This document shows positions 7,636-13,734 of a stretch of 13,734 bases of DNA, one piece after another. The notes beneath the pieces are model-generated. The model saw only the letters and a list, made by a program, of their open reading frames with translations, did not search any database and was not told the origin of the DNA. Positions within the stretch are counted from its first letter, which is position 1. Every line of letters starts with the position of its first letter. The DNA is taken from assembly GCA_031267635.1 (NCBI GenBank), contig JAIRYX010000244.1, positions 1-13,734 of the forward strand, in the 5' to 3' direction. This DNA comes from Planctomycetaceae bacterium. GTDB taxonomy: Bacteria; Planctomycetota; Planctomycetia; Pirellulales; Thermoguttaceae. The position numbers and the translations under genes were made by a program.

Positions 7636-7965
7636 CGGACTCATCGGGTCGCCGCGTGTGGATGATTCGAGATGTAATTGCAATGCATCAAGAAGATGCG
7701 GTTGCCTTGCTGTGATTTTTTTCTTTCCGCCGCCGGGCTTGCGGACTCGTTGACTTGCAACATGTTGTTCTGGAGCATTAAGTTCTTGGATACCTTTGCG
7801 TATTGTAACAATAGAAATACCCGTTGCGCGATGGACGGCGCTGATACCACCGCGTCCCAACGATTTGGATTCGGCTACCGCCCAAAGACGTTTTTGACGT
7901 TCGTTAAAAAAACCGGAAATACTATTGTATTTATCCCGAATGTTGCTTACAATATCGTTTTGCAT
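7579..7965 (-). pseudogene. ISAzo13-family transposase, 5' part only
   Basis: Seen: 128 residues from the ATG at 7965, beginning MQNDIVSNIRDKYNSISGFF, with NERQKRLWAVAESKSLGRGG, then GISAVHRATGISIVTIRKGI (a helix-turn-helix), RVRKPGGGKKKITARQPHLL and STRGDPMSP. Known: this order is that of the N-terminal DNA-binding part of ISAzo13 transposases, whose next conserved block normally continues LRWTCKS. Here the homology stops after GDPMSP at about 7636; the frame then runs about 19 non-homologous codons into the sulfatase sequence and stops at 7579. The DDE catalytic domain is gone, so the fragment cannot transpose by itself. A perfect TATAAT and a TTGCCC with 17-bp spacing lie immediately upstream. 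Confidence 0.88.
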
Positions 7966-7971
7966 GTAAGA

Positions 7972-8000
7972 ATTATATCATGTTTGCTGAGAATGGGCAA
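7972..8000 (-). promoter_or_regulatory. Likely promoter of the IS transposase
   Basis: On the minus strand TTGCCC (7995-8000), a 17-base spacer and TATAAT (7972-7977) precede the ATG at 7965 by only six bases. This predicts a leaderless or nearly leaderless message. If active it would also read into the truncated sulfatase. Confidence 0.5.
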
Positions 8001-8031
8001 GGTCGTTTTTGATAGATTATTTATGCACGGA

Positions 8032-8070
8032 TACTTACGAATGTTTTGGGAAAGGTTTTTAGAGACTCCC
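8032..8070 (-). repeat. IS end resembling the miniature elements
   Basis: The minus strand reads GGGAGTCTCTAAAAACC from 8070, then a C/T-rich spacer and ATTCGTAAG. About 29 of 36 positions agree with the equivalent end of the intact element at 8732-8820, and beyond that the sequences diverge. It marks the outer boundary of the ISAzo13-type remnant. Confidence 0.65.
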
Positions 8071-8281
8071 TGTATTGTAATTTTGAGGAAATAAAGATAG
8101 AATATAGAATATTGTGAAAAATCTATTGAAAAGTTATTTGAGATGCCCCAATGCTCAAGAATTATTTACGAATGAGCAACCATTGATCGTAAAATTACTA
8201 GAAAAAATTCTATTTTTTATTTGAAAGGCATTTGTTATCGACTCGCTCACACGAAATATTACGCTTGTCATTGCCGCCGTA

Positions 8282-8725
8282 ATGATCACTTGTGCCGTTT
8301 GGTTTGCACAACGGTTGTGGCAAACGCTTGGAAAAGTACATCAGGAAACAAATTCGGGAAATTTATCACAACGATCAGGAGTGTTTCTCAATCGACAATT
8401 TCGCCGCAGGATTCAAGTTGCGGTGATGATTGGGTTATCTGGATTTTTTATGGCAGTCGGAGCGTGTATTCCAACAAAAAATCATCCCAAAGTGTTTATT
8501 TTACTTTGGGGGCTTGCCATTTTGCTTTTACTCTGGTCGATTGTCATTGCTGTTATTGACGCGATTTCTGTCAGCGTGCATTACAGCCGGATTCATCATC
8601 AGCAAATCGCTGAACAAATTCGCGTGCAGTACGAACTTGAAAAAAAACGCCAAGAGCAACGCGACGCCCATAATCAAAACGAATCTCCAAAACCGGAAAA
8701 CGATAAAAATAATGAGCATTTTTAG
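8282..8725 (+). CDS. Small two-segment membrane protein, unknown function
   Basis: 147 residues from the ATG at 8282, of unknown function. Seen: a short hydrophobic start, a linker, membrane segments at about 45-63 and 70-92, then a charged tail (about 100-147) with a Glu/Lys/Gln/Arg-rich stretch likely to be helical or coiled-coil. The frame stays open upstream to a TGA at 8222-8224, and the codons just before the ATG encode TLVIAAV, which would extend the first hydrophobic stretch to a full membrane segment. No ATG, GTG or TTG occurs in that extension. Either the true start is a rare codon, or the original 5' end was lost, perhaps together with the IS event at 8070, or the short form is real. 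The miniature element begins seven bases after the stop. Confidence 0.65.
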   Translation: MITCAVWFAQRLWQTLGKVHQETNSGNLSQRSGVFLNRQFRRRIQVAVMIGLSGFFMAVGACIPTKNHPKVFILLWGLAILLLLWSIVIAVIDAISVSVHYSRIHHQQIAEQIRVQYELEKKRQEQRDAHNQNESPKPENDKNNEHF

Positions 8726-8731
8726 ACACAA

Positions 8732-8820
8732 AGGAACTTCTAAAAACATCATTTTCAACACATGTGACCGTTGAAAAATAATGACCTACGAATATTTTCG
8801 GGAGGTTTTTAGAAGTTCCC
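8732..8820 (-). mobile_element. 89-bp miniature inverted-repeat element, copy B (intact)
   Basis: Same length as copy A and in inverse orientation. Terminal repeats are AGGAACTTCTAAAAAC and GTTTTTAGAAGTTCCC, with one mismatch at the outermost base. It is flanked by the 4-bp direct repeat ACAA (8728-8731 and 8821-8824). The inner hairpin TTTTCAAC / GTTGAAAA and the GGTCACATGT loop are identical to copy A. It lies between two convergent genes, 7 bases after one stop and 69 bases after the other, where its hairpin could also end transcription from both sides. Confidence 0.88.
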
Positions 8821-8889
8821 ACAAGTCTTACCCCCACCGTTTTGGGATCGCTTGGATTCCATGGAGTTCCAAACGTTTGACGCCTGGAA

Positions 8890-9816
8890 TCATTTCCAAT
8901 CCGTCTTGGTGATTTCTGCGAGTGCGAGGAGTAACGCTTGCGTACCTTTTCTTGCATAGCCATGCGCGACAGTTAATCGAAAAAGTATGTCGGCAAGTTC
9001 TAATCCCGGTAGCGTTAAGCTCATTCGACGACATTCTTCAAGAGCGATTCCTAAATCTTTCACGAGATGTTCTACGTAAAATCCCGGATCAAAATTTCCG
9101 GCTAAAATTCGCGGGGCAAGATTCGACAACGACCAACTTCCCGCCGCACCAGCCGCAATAGATTTCAAAACGTTATCAAGATTCAGCCCCGCGCGGTAAG
9201 CATACAACAAACCTTCGCACTGACCAATCATGTTCGTTGCGACTAAAATTTGATTCACCATCTTGGCGTGTTGACCGCTTCCCGCTTTGCCGTGATAAAT
9301 GATGTTTTGCCCCAACAATTCAAAACAAGGACGTAACATATCGGCAACCGCTTTTTCACCACCAATCATAATTGATAATTTTGCTTCCTTTGCTCCAATG
9401 TCTCCGCCGCTGACCGGCGCGTCAAGGAGATGAATCCGGCGTTTTTGAGCTTCCGCGAACAATATTTTTGCTAATTCCGGCGAGCTGGTTGTCATGTCCG
9501 CGACAACGCTGTTTGCGGCAAGCGTTGAAAATAATCCGTTTTCGCCTAACAAGATTTCGCGGACGTCACATGGATAGCCGACCATCGTGAACACGACGTC
9601 GCTTTCCCGCGCAACATCTGCCGGAGTTGCCGCCCATTTTGCACCAAGTTCCAAAAGCGGCGACGCTTTCGACGGCGTGCGGTTATAAATTGTCGCGCGA
9701 TAACCGGCTTGAATCAAATGACGGCACATATTTTGTCCCATCACGCCAGTTCCAATCCAGCCGATTCGCGTTGTTGGCAGAGTAACGTTCGGCAAAAAAT
9801 CAAATTGTTTCGTCAT
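8890..9816 (-). CDS. NAD(P)-dependent oxidoreductase, 3-hydroxyisobutyrate dehydrogenase family
   Basis: A cytoplasmic beta-hydroxyacid dehydrogenase of 308 residues, the usual length for the family. Seen: nucleotide-binding motif G22-T-G24-V-M-G27 after a beta strand (IGWIGTG), with YNRTPSK at 44-50 at the end of strand two, where the Arg suggests NADP(H) preference; substrate motif DAPVSGGDIGA (132-142); IMIGGE (149-154); and GSGQHAKMVNQ with catalytic K185 and N188. Known members reduce or oxidise tartronate semialdehyde (GarR), 3-hydroxyisobutyrate or succinic semialdehyde; sequence alone does not say which. The 175-bp gap upstream ends at the stop of the NtrC-like gene on the same strand, so a shared transcript is possible but not shown. 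The ribosome binding site is poor (AAAGGA about 16 bases upstream). Confidence 0.9.
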   Translation of the reverse strand: MTKQFDFLPNVTLPTTRIGWIGTGVMGQNMCRHLIQAGYRATIYNRTPSKASPLLELGAKWAATPADVARESDVVFTMVGYPCDVREILLGENGLFSTLAANSVVADMTTSSPELAKILFAEAQKRRIHLLDAPVSGGDIGAKEAKLSIMIGGEKAVADMLRPCFELLGQNIIYHGKAGSGQHAKMVNQILVATNMIGQCEGLLYAYRAGLNLDNVLKSIAAGAAGSWSLSNLAPRILAGNFDPGFYVEHLVKDLGIALEECRRMSLTLPGLELADILFRLTVAHGYARKGTQALLLALAEITKTDWK

Positions 9817-9991
9817 TGTTTATTCCCGATCCTTTAAAATTCGGTCTTCATCAAAAATAAGGACATCAGAGACAACAGGAGTTTTAGGGACATGATAAAC
9901 GCGGAATCCTTAAAAAGTGAAATCATCTGAAATTTTTAAATACGGTATTTTCGTGGTAAATAAAGCGTTTTGAGAGATTGTCTTTCATCAA

Positions 9992-11554
9992 TTACGTGAT
10001 TTCATATGCTTTGAGTTTGTTATACAGTGTTTTTTCGGAGATGCCGAGCATTTTTGCTGTGTGTTGTTTGTTGCCGCCGCAAAATGCCAGCGTTTCGAGA
10101 ATCGCTTGCCTCTGAACGTCATTCATCGACATTCCCGCGATTCCTAACCATCTGCCTTGTTCCGGCTTCATCCTCTGATTCGGTGCAAATGTAAACGGTT
10201 TGACCGTAAAAATGATGTCATCTTCCGTGATAATGCCGTCTGTATCTCGGAAAAAAGCATTTTTTGCCGCAAGTTCCAATTCTTGCGTATTAAATGGCCA
10301 CGAATAAGAAAGTAATTTATTCATCGCAGCTTTGTCTAATTTCGGAACTGGTCTGTTATAAAGTTCCGACAACCACTGGATTCCATATGTAAAAAACGTG
10401 ACAATATCTTTTTTGCAATTCCGCAACGCAGGAACGAGAATCTGGTTTTCCATCAAAATATCGCACAATTCACGATTAAAACTTCCGTTACGGCTTAATT
10501 CTTCCAAATCTGTATAAGTGGAAAAGATGAACCGAAGATTGATCGGAACCGGCGTTCTGATTCCTTCGCGATAAGTTACGCCGTGTTTGATACACGATAA
10601 CAACGCTTCCTGCAATTCGGGAAACGCAAATTCCACAAACTCAATGTAAAAACTTCCCCGCGATACTAATTCTAAAATTCCAATATGTCCGTAAGGATAA
10701 ACTTCCGTCACGCCGGGCGCGCATCCGAAAAAATAATACTGCAACATTTCATTAAACGTATTGATTAGCGACATGGCGTGATAATATCGGATTGGTCGTC
10801 CGCTATTGAAATGAATTTGATTTGCAGTCAATTCTTTTCGCGTTCCGATTTCTCCAAGCAATAAAACAGGAGCGTTGGACGTTGCAACACGATTGATGTC
10901 GCTAATTAACTTTTGAATTCCTGCGCTTTGCCCGGTGACTGTAATCGGCAAAGGAAAATGCAAAACAGAATCGCAGTATAAATCTCTTTCATAAACAAGC
11001 TGTTTGAGGTGGTAGAGTTTTTGAATTGCCCAAACGACTTCTTCCGGAAAATAAGGTTTGGTAAGATGCCACAGCGAATATTGTTCGATTTGCATGAGAC
11101 GTTCCGGCGTTTTGCGTTCACTGTCCAACGTAACCACAGGAAAATTCGCAAAATGTTTTTCCAGTTTCTTATGCAATTGTTCTTCGGGAAAACGGCTACC
11201 GTACAAATCAATCAGATATAAATTATAGTCGTTGCGTTTGGGTGCGGGAAGAGCAAAGCATTCGGAAAACGTACAGACTGCGGTTGTTATTTCCGCCTGT
11301 TCCAACATCCGGCACGTTTTGTAACGGCTAATAGGATCGTCACAAATCACAACAACTGACGGTTTACGCTGAAATAAATCCATTTCAGCTTTCCAAGAAA
11401 GTGATCGTTGTGAATTTTGCGAAGAGTTTAAGTCGGAAGGAAAAGGCGTTCGCCATGCCGCTGGTACATTCGGCTCAAAAACTGGCGGCTTAGAGCACGA
11501 GAAAAAATCATGATGCTGCCGCTGTTCTTCCTGATCATTTGTTGTATTTGTCAA
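9992..11554 (-). CDS. NtrC-like response regulator with degenerate AAA+ domain
   Basis: 520 residues from a TTG at 11554, chosen because AAGGGG lies 7 bases upstream (11562-11567). The frame opens further (ATG at 11659), and an ATG at 11383 is also possible. Domains: a low-complexity N-terminus (1-60); a receiver domain at about 65-180 with the acidic pair D72/D73, phospho-acceptor D116 (LIDLYG), T142 and K166 (TKP); a sigma-54-type AAA+ domain at about 205-430; and a Fis-type helix-turn-helix at 481-515 (NKQHTAKMLGISEKTLYNKL). The AAA+ part is damaged: Walker A reads GEIGTRKE instead of GESGTGKE, the GAFTGA loop is replaced by GVTEVY, and Walker B reads FYIEFV instead of LFLDEI. Known: GAFTGA contacts sigma-54, so activation of sigma-54 promoters is unlikely. 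Inference: a phosphorylation-responsive DNA-binding regulator that no longer uses ATP. Confidence 0.82.
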   Translation of the reverse strand: MTNTTNDQEEQRQHHDFFSCSKPPVFEPNVPAAWRTPFPSDLNSSQNSQRSLSWKAEMDLFQRKPSVVVICDDPISRYKTCRMLEQAEITTAVCTFSECFALPAPKRNDYNLYLIDLYGSRFPEEQLHKKLEKHFANFPVVTLDSERKTPERLMQIEQYSLWHLTKPYFPEEVVWAIQKLYHLKQLVYERDLYCDSVLHFPLPITVTGQSAGIQKLISDINRVATSNAPVLLLGEIGTRKELTANQIHFNSGRPIRYYHAMSLINTFNEMLQYYFFGCAPGVTEVYPYGHIGILELVSRGSFYIEFVEFAFPELQEALLSCIKHGVTYREGIRTPVPINLRFIFSTYTDLEELSRNGSFNRELCDILMENQILVPALRNCKKDIVTFFTYGIQWLSELYNRPVPKLDKAAMNKLLSYSWPFNTQELELAAKNAFFRDTDGIITEDDIIFTVKPFTFAPNQRMKPEQGRWLGIAGMSMNDVQRQAILETLAFCGGNKQHTAKMLGISEKTLYNKLKAYEIT

Positions 11555-12008
11555 AATAATTCCCCTTGCAAGTCTTATAAAATCGACTCTTACTGCTTGA
11601 AAGGAAGATTTCACGGAGTTTTGCGGAAATTTGGCTCGCCCAAACGAATATCCAACCATGAATTTCAAACGGCAACAGTGTAAAAAGCCATTGTCTATCG
11701 TGTTTTATCCAGAACACAGTATTGTTTATAAAATATTTTATGCAAACAATAAATAACATTATTATAAAATAAGATTTTCGTCTTTCAATATTGATAAAGC
11801 AATGCAAAACGCCCGAAAATTCTAAAAAGCAGAAATTACTGTAAAATATTCCATAATATTAACAATTGACATAGAAGACTATGAAAATTTTTCATAGTTT
11901 TTCTTATTCCTATTGGAAATATTTTGAGAAACTCTCACGCTTGAAACTTCTTTTGTCATGAAAAGCGAGTTTGAAAAAGGTGAGAAGTCGTAGATAAAAT
12001 GTAACTAT
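11555..12008. other. Non-coding stretch upstream of the NtrC-like gene
   Basis: No convincing gene beyond the possible upstream extension of the regulator frame to 11668. On the minus strand TATAAG at 11574-11579 could be a -10 box for the regulator. A hairpin with a T-run is at 11879-11903. The rest is AT-rich with short palindromes such as AATATTCCATAATATT (about 11846-11860). Confidence 0.5.
11879..11903 (+). terminator. AT-rich hairpin with T-run
   Basis: CTATGAAA-ATT-TTTCATAG forms a perfect 8-bp stem with a 3-base loop and is followed by TTTTTC. It has intrinsic-terminator shape but low G+C, and no plus-strand gene was found upstream that it would end. It could shield the region downstream, or belong to a lost gene. 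Confidence 0.4.
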
Positions 12009-12245
12009 TCAGTCGCTCAAACCAAATAAATCCGCACTGATATTAACAATCTTAATGACGATGGTCTCCATTGACTGGTTATCCGAAAGATTTTACTATT
12101 GCCGCCCTTATTTTTCAACGGTCACATTTGTTGAAAATGAGGTTGGTTTTTAAAAGTTCCCTAGAAGGAAAGATACGCAAAAAATATATGCGCAAGCAGT
12201 ATTAGCCAGTTGCCCTGTACGGATTTATTGGGTTTGAGCGACTGA
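12009..12245. repeat. 237-bp inverted-repeat structure with 29-bp arms
   Basis: The left arm (12009-12037) starts TCAGTCGCTCAAACC and continues to AATAAATCCG; the right arm (12217-12245) is its reverse complement with 2 mismatches in 29. The interior is non-coding and includes a fragment of the 89-bp miniature element. I see no direct repeat at the outer edges. It may be a second, non-autonomous element type, or the footprint of a deleted IS whose ends remain. Confidence 0.6.
12104..12161 (+). mobile_element. 89-bp miniature element, copy C (left arm lost)
   Basis: From GCCCTTATTTTTCAACGG onward it matches copy A, including the inner hairpin (loop GGTCACATTT), and it ends in GTTTTTAAAAGTTCCC. 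The left 30 bp, with the outer terminal repeat, are missing or unrecognisable, so it should be immobile. It lies inside the 237-bp inverted-repeat structure. Confidence 0.75.
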
Positions 12246-12317
12246 TTCTTCAATAGCTTCACGCTGTCTCAAGGGGATCCAGAGCCCCAATTGTCTCTGT
12301 CCTTTCTCTCTTTCGAG

Positions 12318-12358
12318 AAAAAAGTACCTTTTTGCAACAAAAAATACCTTTTTTTGCA
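12318..12358. repeat. Two near-identical AT-rich dyads upstream of mgtE
   Basis: AAAAAAGTACCTTTTTGCA (12318-12336) and AAAAAATACCTTTTTTTGCA (12339-12358) are near-direct repeats spaced 21 bp apart, about two helical turns. Each is itself a dyad (AAAAAG-TAC-CTTTTT in the first). They lie 100-140 bp before the mgtE start and could be a tandem protein-binding site. I saw no M-box riboswitch features here. Confidence 0.35.
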
Positions 12359-12445
12359 GAAAACAAGTTTGTATCAGCTAATATAGACAGAACATGGAAT
12401 TGTGTTATCTTTATAAACACCTGATTTAAAATTCGTGCAAATTTC

Positions 12446-12451
12446 AAGAGG
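12446..12451 (+). promoter_or_regulatory. Ribosome binding site of mgtE
   Basis: AAGAGG with a 6-base spacer to the ATG at 12458. It is one of only two clear Shine-Dalgarno sites in the window, and it fixes the start. Confidence 0.75.
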
Positions 12452-12457
12452 TTTGCA

Positions 12458-13734
12458 ATGAGAACGCCAAGCAACCCGATTTATCTCCCAGAACTGCGAG
12501 AAATGCTCGCAGAAAGCAATACGGACGAAATGAGAGTGTTTTGTCACGCGTTGCATCCTCTTCATACGGCGGAACTTATGGACGGTTTGGAACCGGCGGA
12601 AATTTGGTCGGTTCTAAAAAATGCGGGTTGGGCAACAGCGGTTGAGATATTCGGTTATTTTGACGAATCATTGCAAGTCGAGATTTTTGAAGCCGCACCG
12701 CGCGACGAAATTGCCGATCTGATTGAACATTTGCCGTCGGATGACCGTGTTGACGTACTGCAATCAACCGACAAAGATGTGGTTGCCGAGTTGATGCCGC
12801 TCGTCGATAATGAAGAACGCAACGATATTCAACGGCTCAGTGCGTTTGCCGACGGAACATGCGGCGCGGAAATGACAACCGATTTCGTGCGATTGCGCGA
12901 AAGCATGACTGTCGAGGAAGCGTTGCAGGAAATTAGCCGTCAAACGGAAGAAATCGAAACGGTTTATTATTTGTATGTTGTCGATGAGCAGGATCATTTA
13001 GTCGGGTTGATGTCGGCGCGTCAAATTCTCAACACGATCAGCCGCCCGCAAATGCCGATCAGCGAGTTGATGAAACGAAATCTGATTACGGTTCGGGCAA
13101 ACGAAGACCGCGAAGTGGCGGCAAAAGAAGTTGCGAGGTTTGATTTTCTCGCAATTCCGGTGGTGGATGACGAACATCATATTCTCGGAATCATCACGCA
13201 CGACGACATCATTGACGTTGTACAGGACGAAGCGACGGAAGACGCTTACCGCATGGCGGCTATCGGTCCGATGGATGAAAGCTATCTTGAAGCTCCGTTT
13301 CTGACGATTTGGAAATCCCGGGTCAGTTGGCTCAGCTTACTGTTTCTGGCGGAGTTAGCAACGTTTACGATGATGTCGCATTTTGACAAAGTTATCGAAA
13401 AAGTTTTGATTTTATCTTTTTTCGTTCCTTTGGTGATGTCCACGGGTGGAAACTCCGGCTCGCAAGCGGCGACGCTTGTGACTCGCGCGTTGGCTCTTGG
13501 CGAAATTCAAGCTCGCGATTGGTTACGAATCATGCGTCATGAGTTACTTATGGGACTTGCATTGGGATTCGCGTTAGGAGCAATCGGCTTTATTCGGGCG
13601 TTTTTTTTCACATCCCAAAGTATGCTCGACAACGTAAGCCGTCCATTGCTATCGCTGACCATTTGCCTAACTGTCGCGGCGATTTGTCTATTCGGCACGA
13701 TAATCGGCGCAATGTTGCCGTTAGGATTCAAGCG
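12458..13734 (+). CDS. mgtE: MgtE-type Mg2+ channel, 3' end beyond window
   Basis: 425 residues are visible, with no stop before the right edge; the family is usually about 450-470 long, so only the last few dozen residues should be missing. Known: MgtE is a homodimeric Mg2+ channel of the inner membrane whose cytosolic N and CBS domains close the pore when cell Mg2+ is high. Seen in order: helical N domain (1-125) with the repeats HLPSDDRVDVLQ and VAELMPLV; two CBS domains (about 135-255), including YYLYVVDEQDHLVGLMSARQ and FLAIPVVDDEHHILGIITHD with the DD pair; the connecting helix (DEATEDAYRMAAIG); and pore segments from about 290 on, with the signature VMSTGGNSGSQAATLVTRAL and the GEI motif. 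All recognisable motifs are intact. The start is fixed by a good ribosome binding site. Confidence 0.93.
   Translation, partial: MRTPSNPIYLPELREMLAESNTDEMRVFCHALHPLHTAELMDGLEPAEIWSVLKNAGWATAVEIFGYFDESLQVEIFEAAPRDEIADLIEHLPSDDRVDVLQSTDKDVVAELMPLVDNEERNDIQRLSAFADGTCGAEMTTDFVRLRESMTVEEALQEISRQTEEIETVYYLYVVDEQDHLVGLMSARQILNTISRPQMPISELMKRNLITVRANEDREVAAKEVARFDFLAIPVVDDEHHILGIITHDDIIDVVQDEATEDAYRMAAIGPMDESYLEAPFLTIWKSRVSWLSLLFLAELATFTMMSHFDKVIEKVLILSFFVPLVMSTGGNSGSQAATLVTRALALGEIQARDWLRIMRHELLMGLALGFALGAIGFIRAFFFTSQSMLDNVSRPLLSLTICLTVAAICLFGTIIGAMLPLGFK

Larger units (their letters stand above)
7636..8070 (-). mobile_element. Remnant of an ISAzo13-family insertion sequence
   Basis: Covers one end of the IS and the first third of its transposase. 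The outer end, read on the minus strand from 8070, is GGGAGTCTCTAAAAACC, followed by a subterminal stretch ending ATTCGTAAG (8032). This resembles the left 36 bp of the 89-bp miniature elements. The inner boundary is the junction with the sulfatase at about 7636. The other IS end is not in the window, so this is a deletion or rearrangement product. Confidence 0.7.

Noticed and set aside
7678..8094. Plus-strand ORF of 138 codons opposite the transposase fragment
   Set aside because: Shadow of the well-recognised ISAzo13 transposase frame; no motifs of its own.
8845..8885. Small palindrome TTGGA...TCCAA around CCATGG after the dehydrogenase gene as a terminator
   Set aside because: The stem is only about 5 bp with a long loop and no T-run.
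12100..12165. CRISPR-like or tandem repeat reading of the hairpin copies
   Set aside because: Copies are kilobases apart, in both orientations, with target duplications; this is a dispersed mobile element, not an array with spacers.
12259..12457. M-box or other Mg2+ riboswitch before mgtE
   Set aside because: I could not find the conserved helices and loops; only AT-rich dyads are visible.

Overview
The window is AT-rich, roughly 40% G+C by eye, and looks like a Planctomycete chromosome or contig. The family set supports this: a McsA protein with a UVR motif, a 12-segment MMPL/RND giant with a long hydrophilic tail, a sulfatase of the large planctomycetal type, and few good Shine-Dalgarno sites. 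The phylum is an inference; no rRNA or marker gene is present.

Layout, left to right. The left edge cuts a minus-strand transposase (about 1-200) that looks like the N-terminus of an IS1634/IS4-superfamily enzyme. Two small minus-strand genes follow: a hydrophobic 121-residue protein and a 65-73-residue planctomycete-type protein. Then comes about 700 bp without a clear gene, holding a nested palindrome and an intact 89-bp miniature element. On the plus strand are mcsA (1808-2317) and a 1206-residue RND/MMPL-like membrane protein (2401-6021). Convergent to it is a sulfatase that has lost its N-terminus, including the formylglycine site. It is joined at about 7636 to the 5' part of an ISAzo13-family transposase whose terminal repeat lies at about 8070. 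A small membrane protein (8282-8725), a second intact 89-bp element, a 3-hydroxyisobutyrate-dehydrogenase-family oxidoreductase (8890-9816, minus) and an NtrC-like regulator with a ruined ATPase (9992-11554, minus) follow. About 900 bp of non-coding DNA then holds a 237-bp inverted-repeat structure with a fragment of the same miniature element inside it. The window ends within mgtE, an Mg2+ channel gene that runs off the right edge.

I see no single defence or biosynthetic system. The coherent story is mobile-element activity. A miniature inverted-repeat element (two full 89-bp copies, each with a 4-bp direct flank, plus one fragment) shares its end and subterminal sequence with the end of the ISAzo13-family remnant, so that IS family is the likely source of its transposase. 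The same IS remnant sits exactly where the sulfatase was beheaded. The two other points of interest are proteins that keep their fold but appear to have lost their energy-coupling residues: the RND protein lacks the usual membrane aspartates, and the NtrC-like regulator lacks GAFTGA and Walker B while its receiver domain still looks phosphorylatable.
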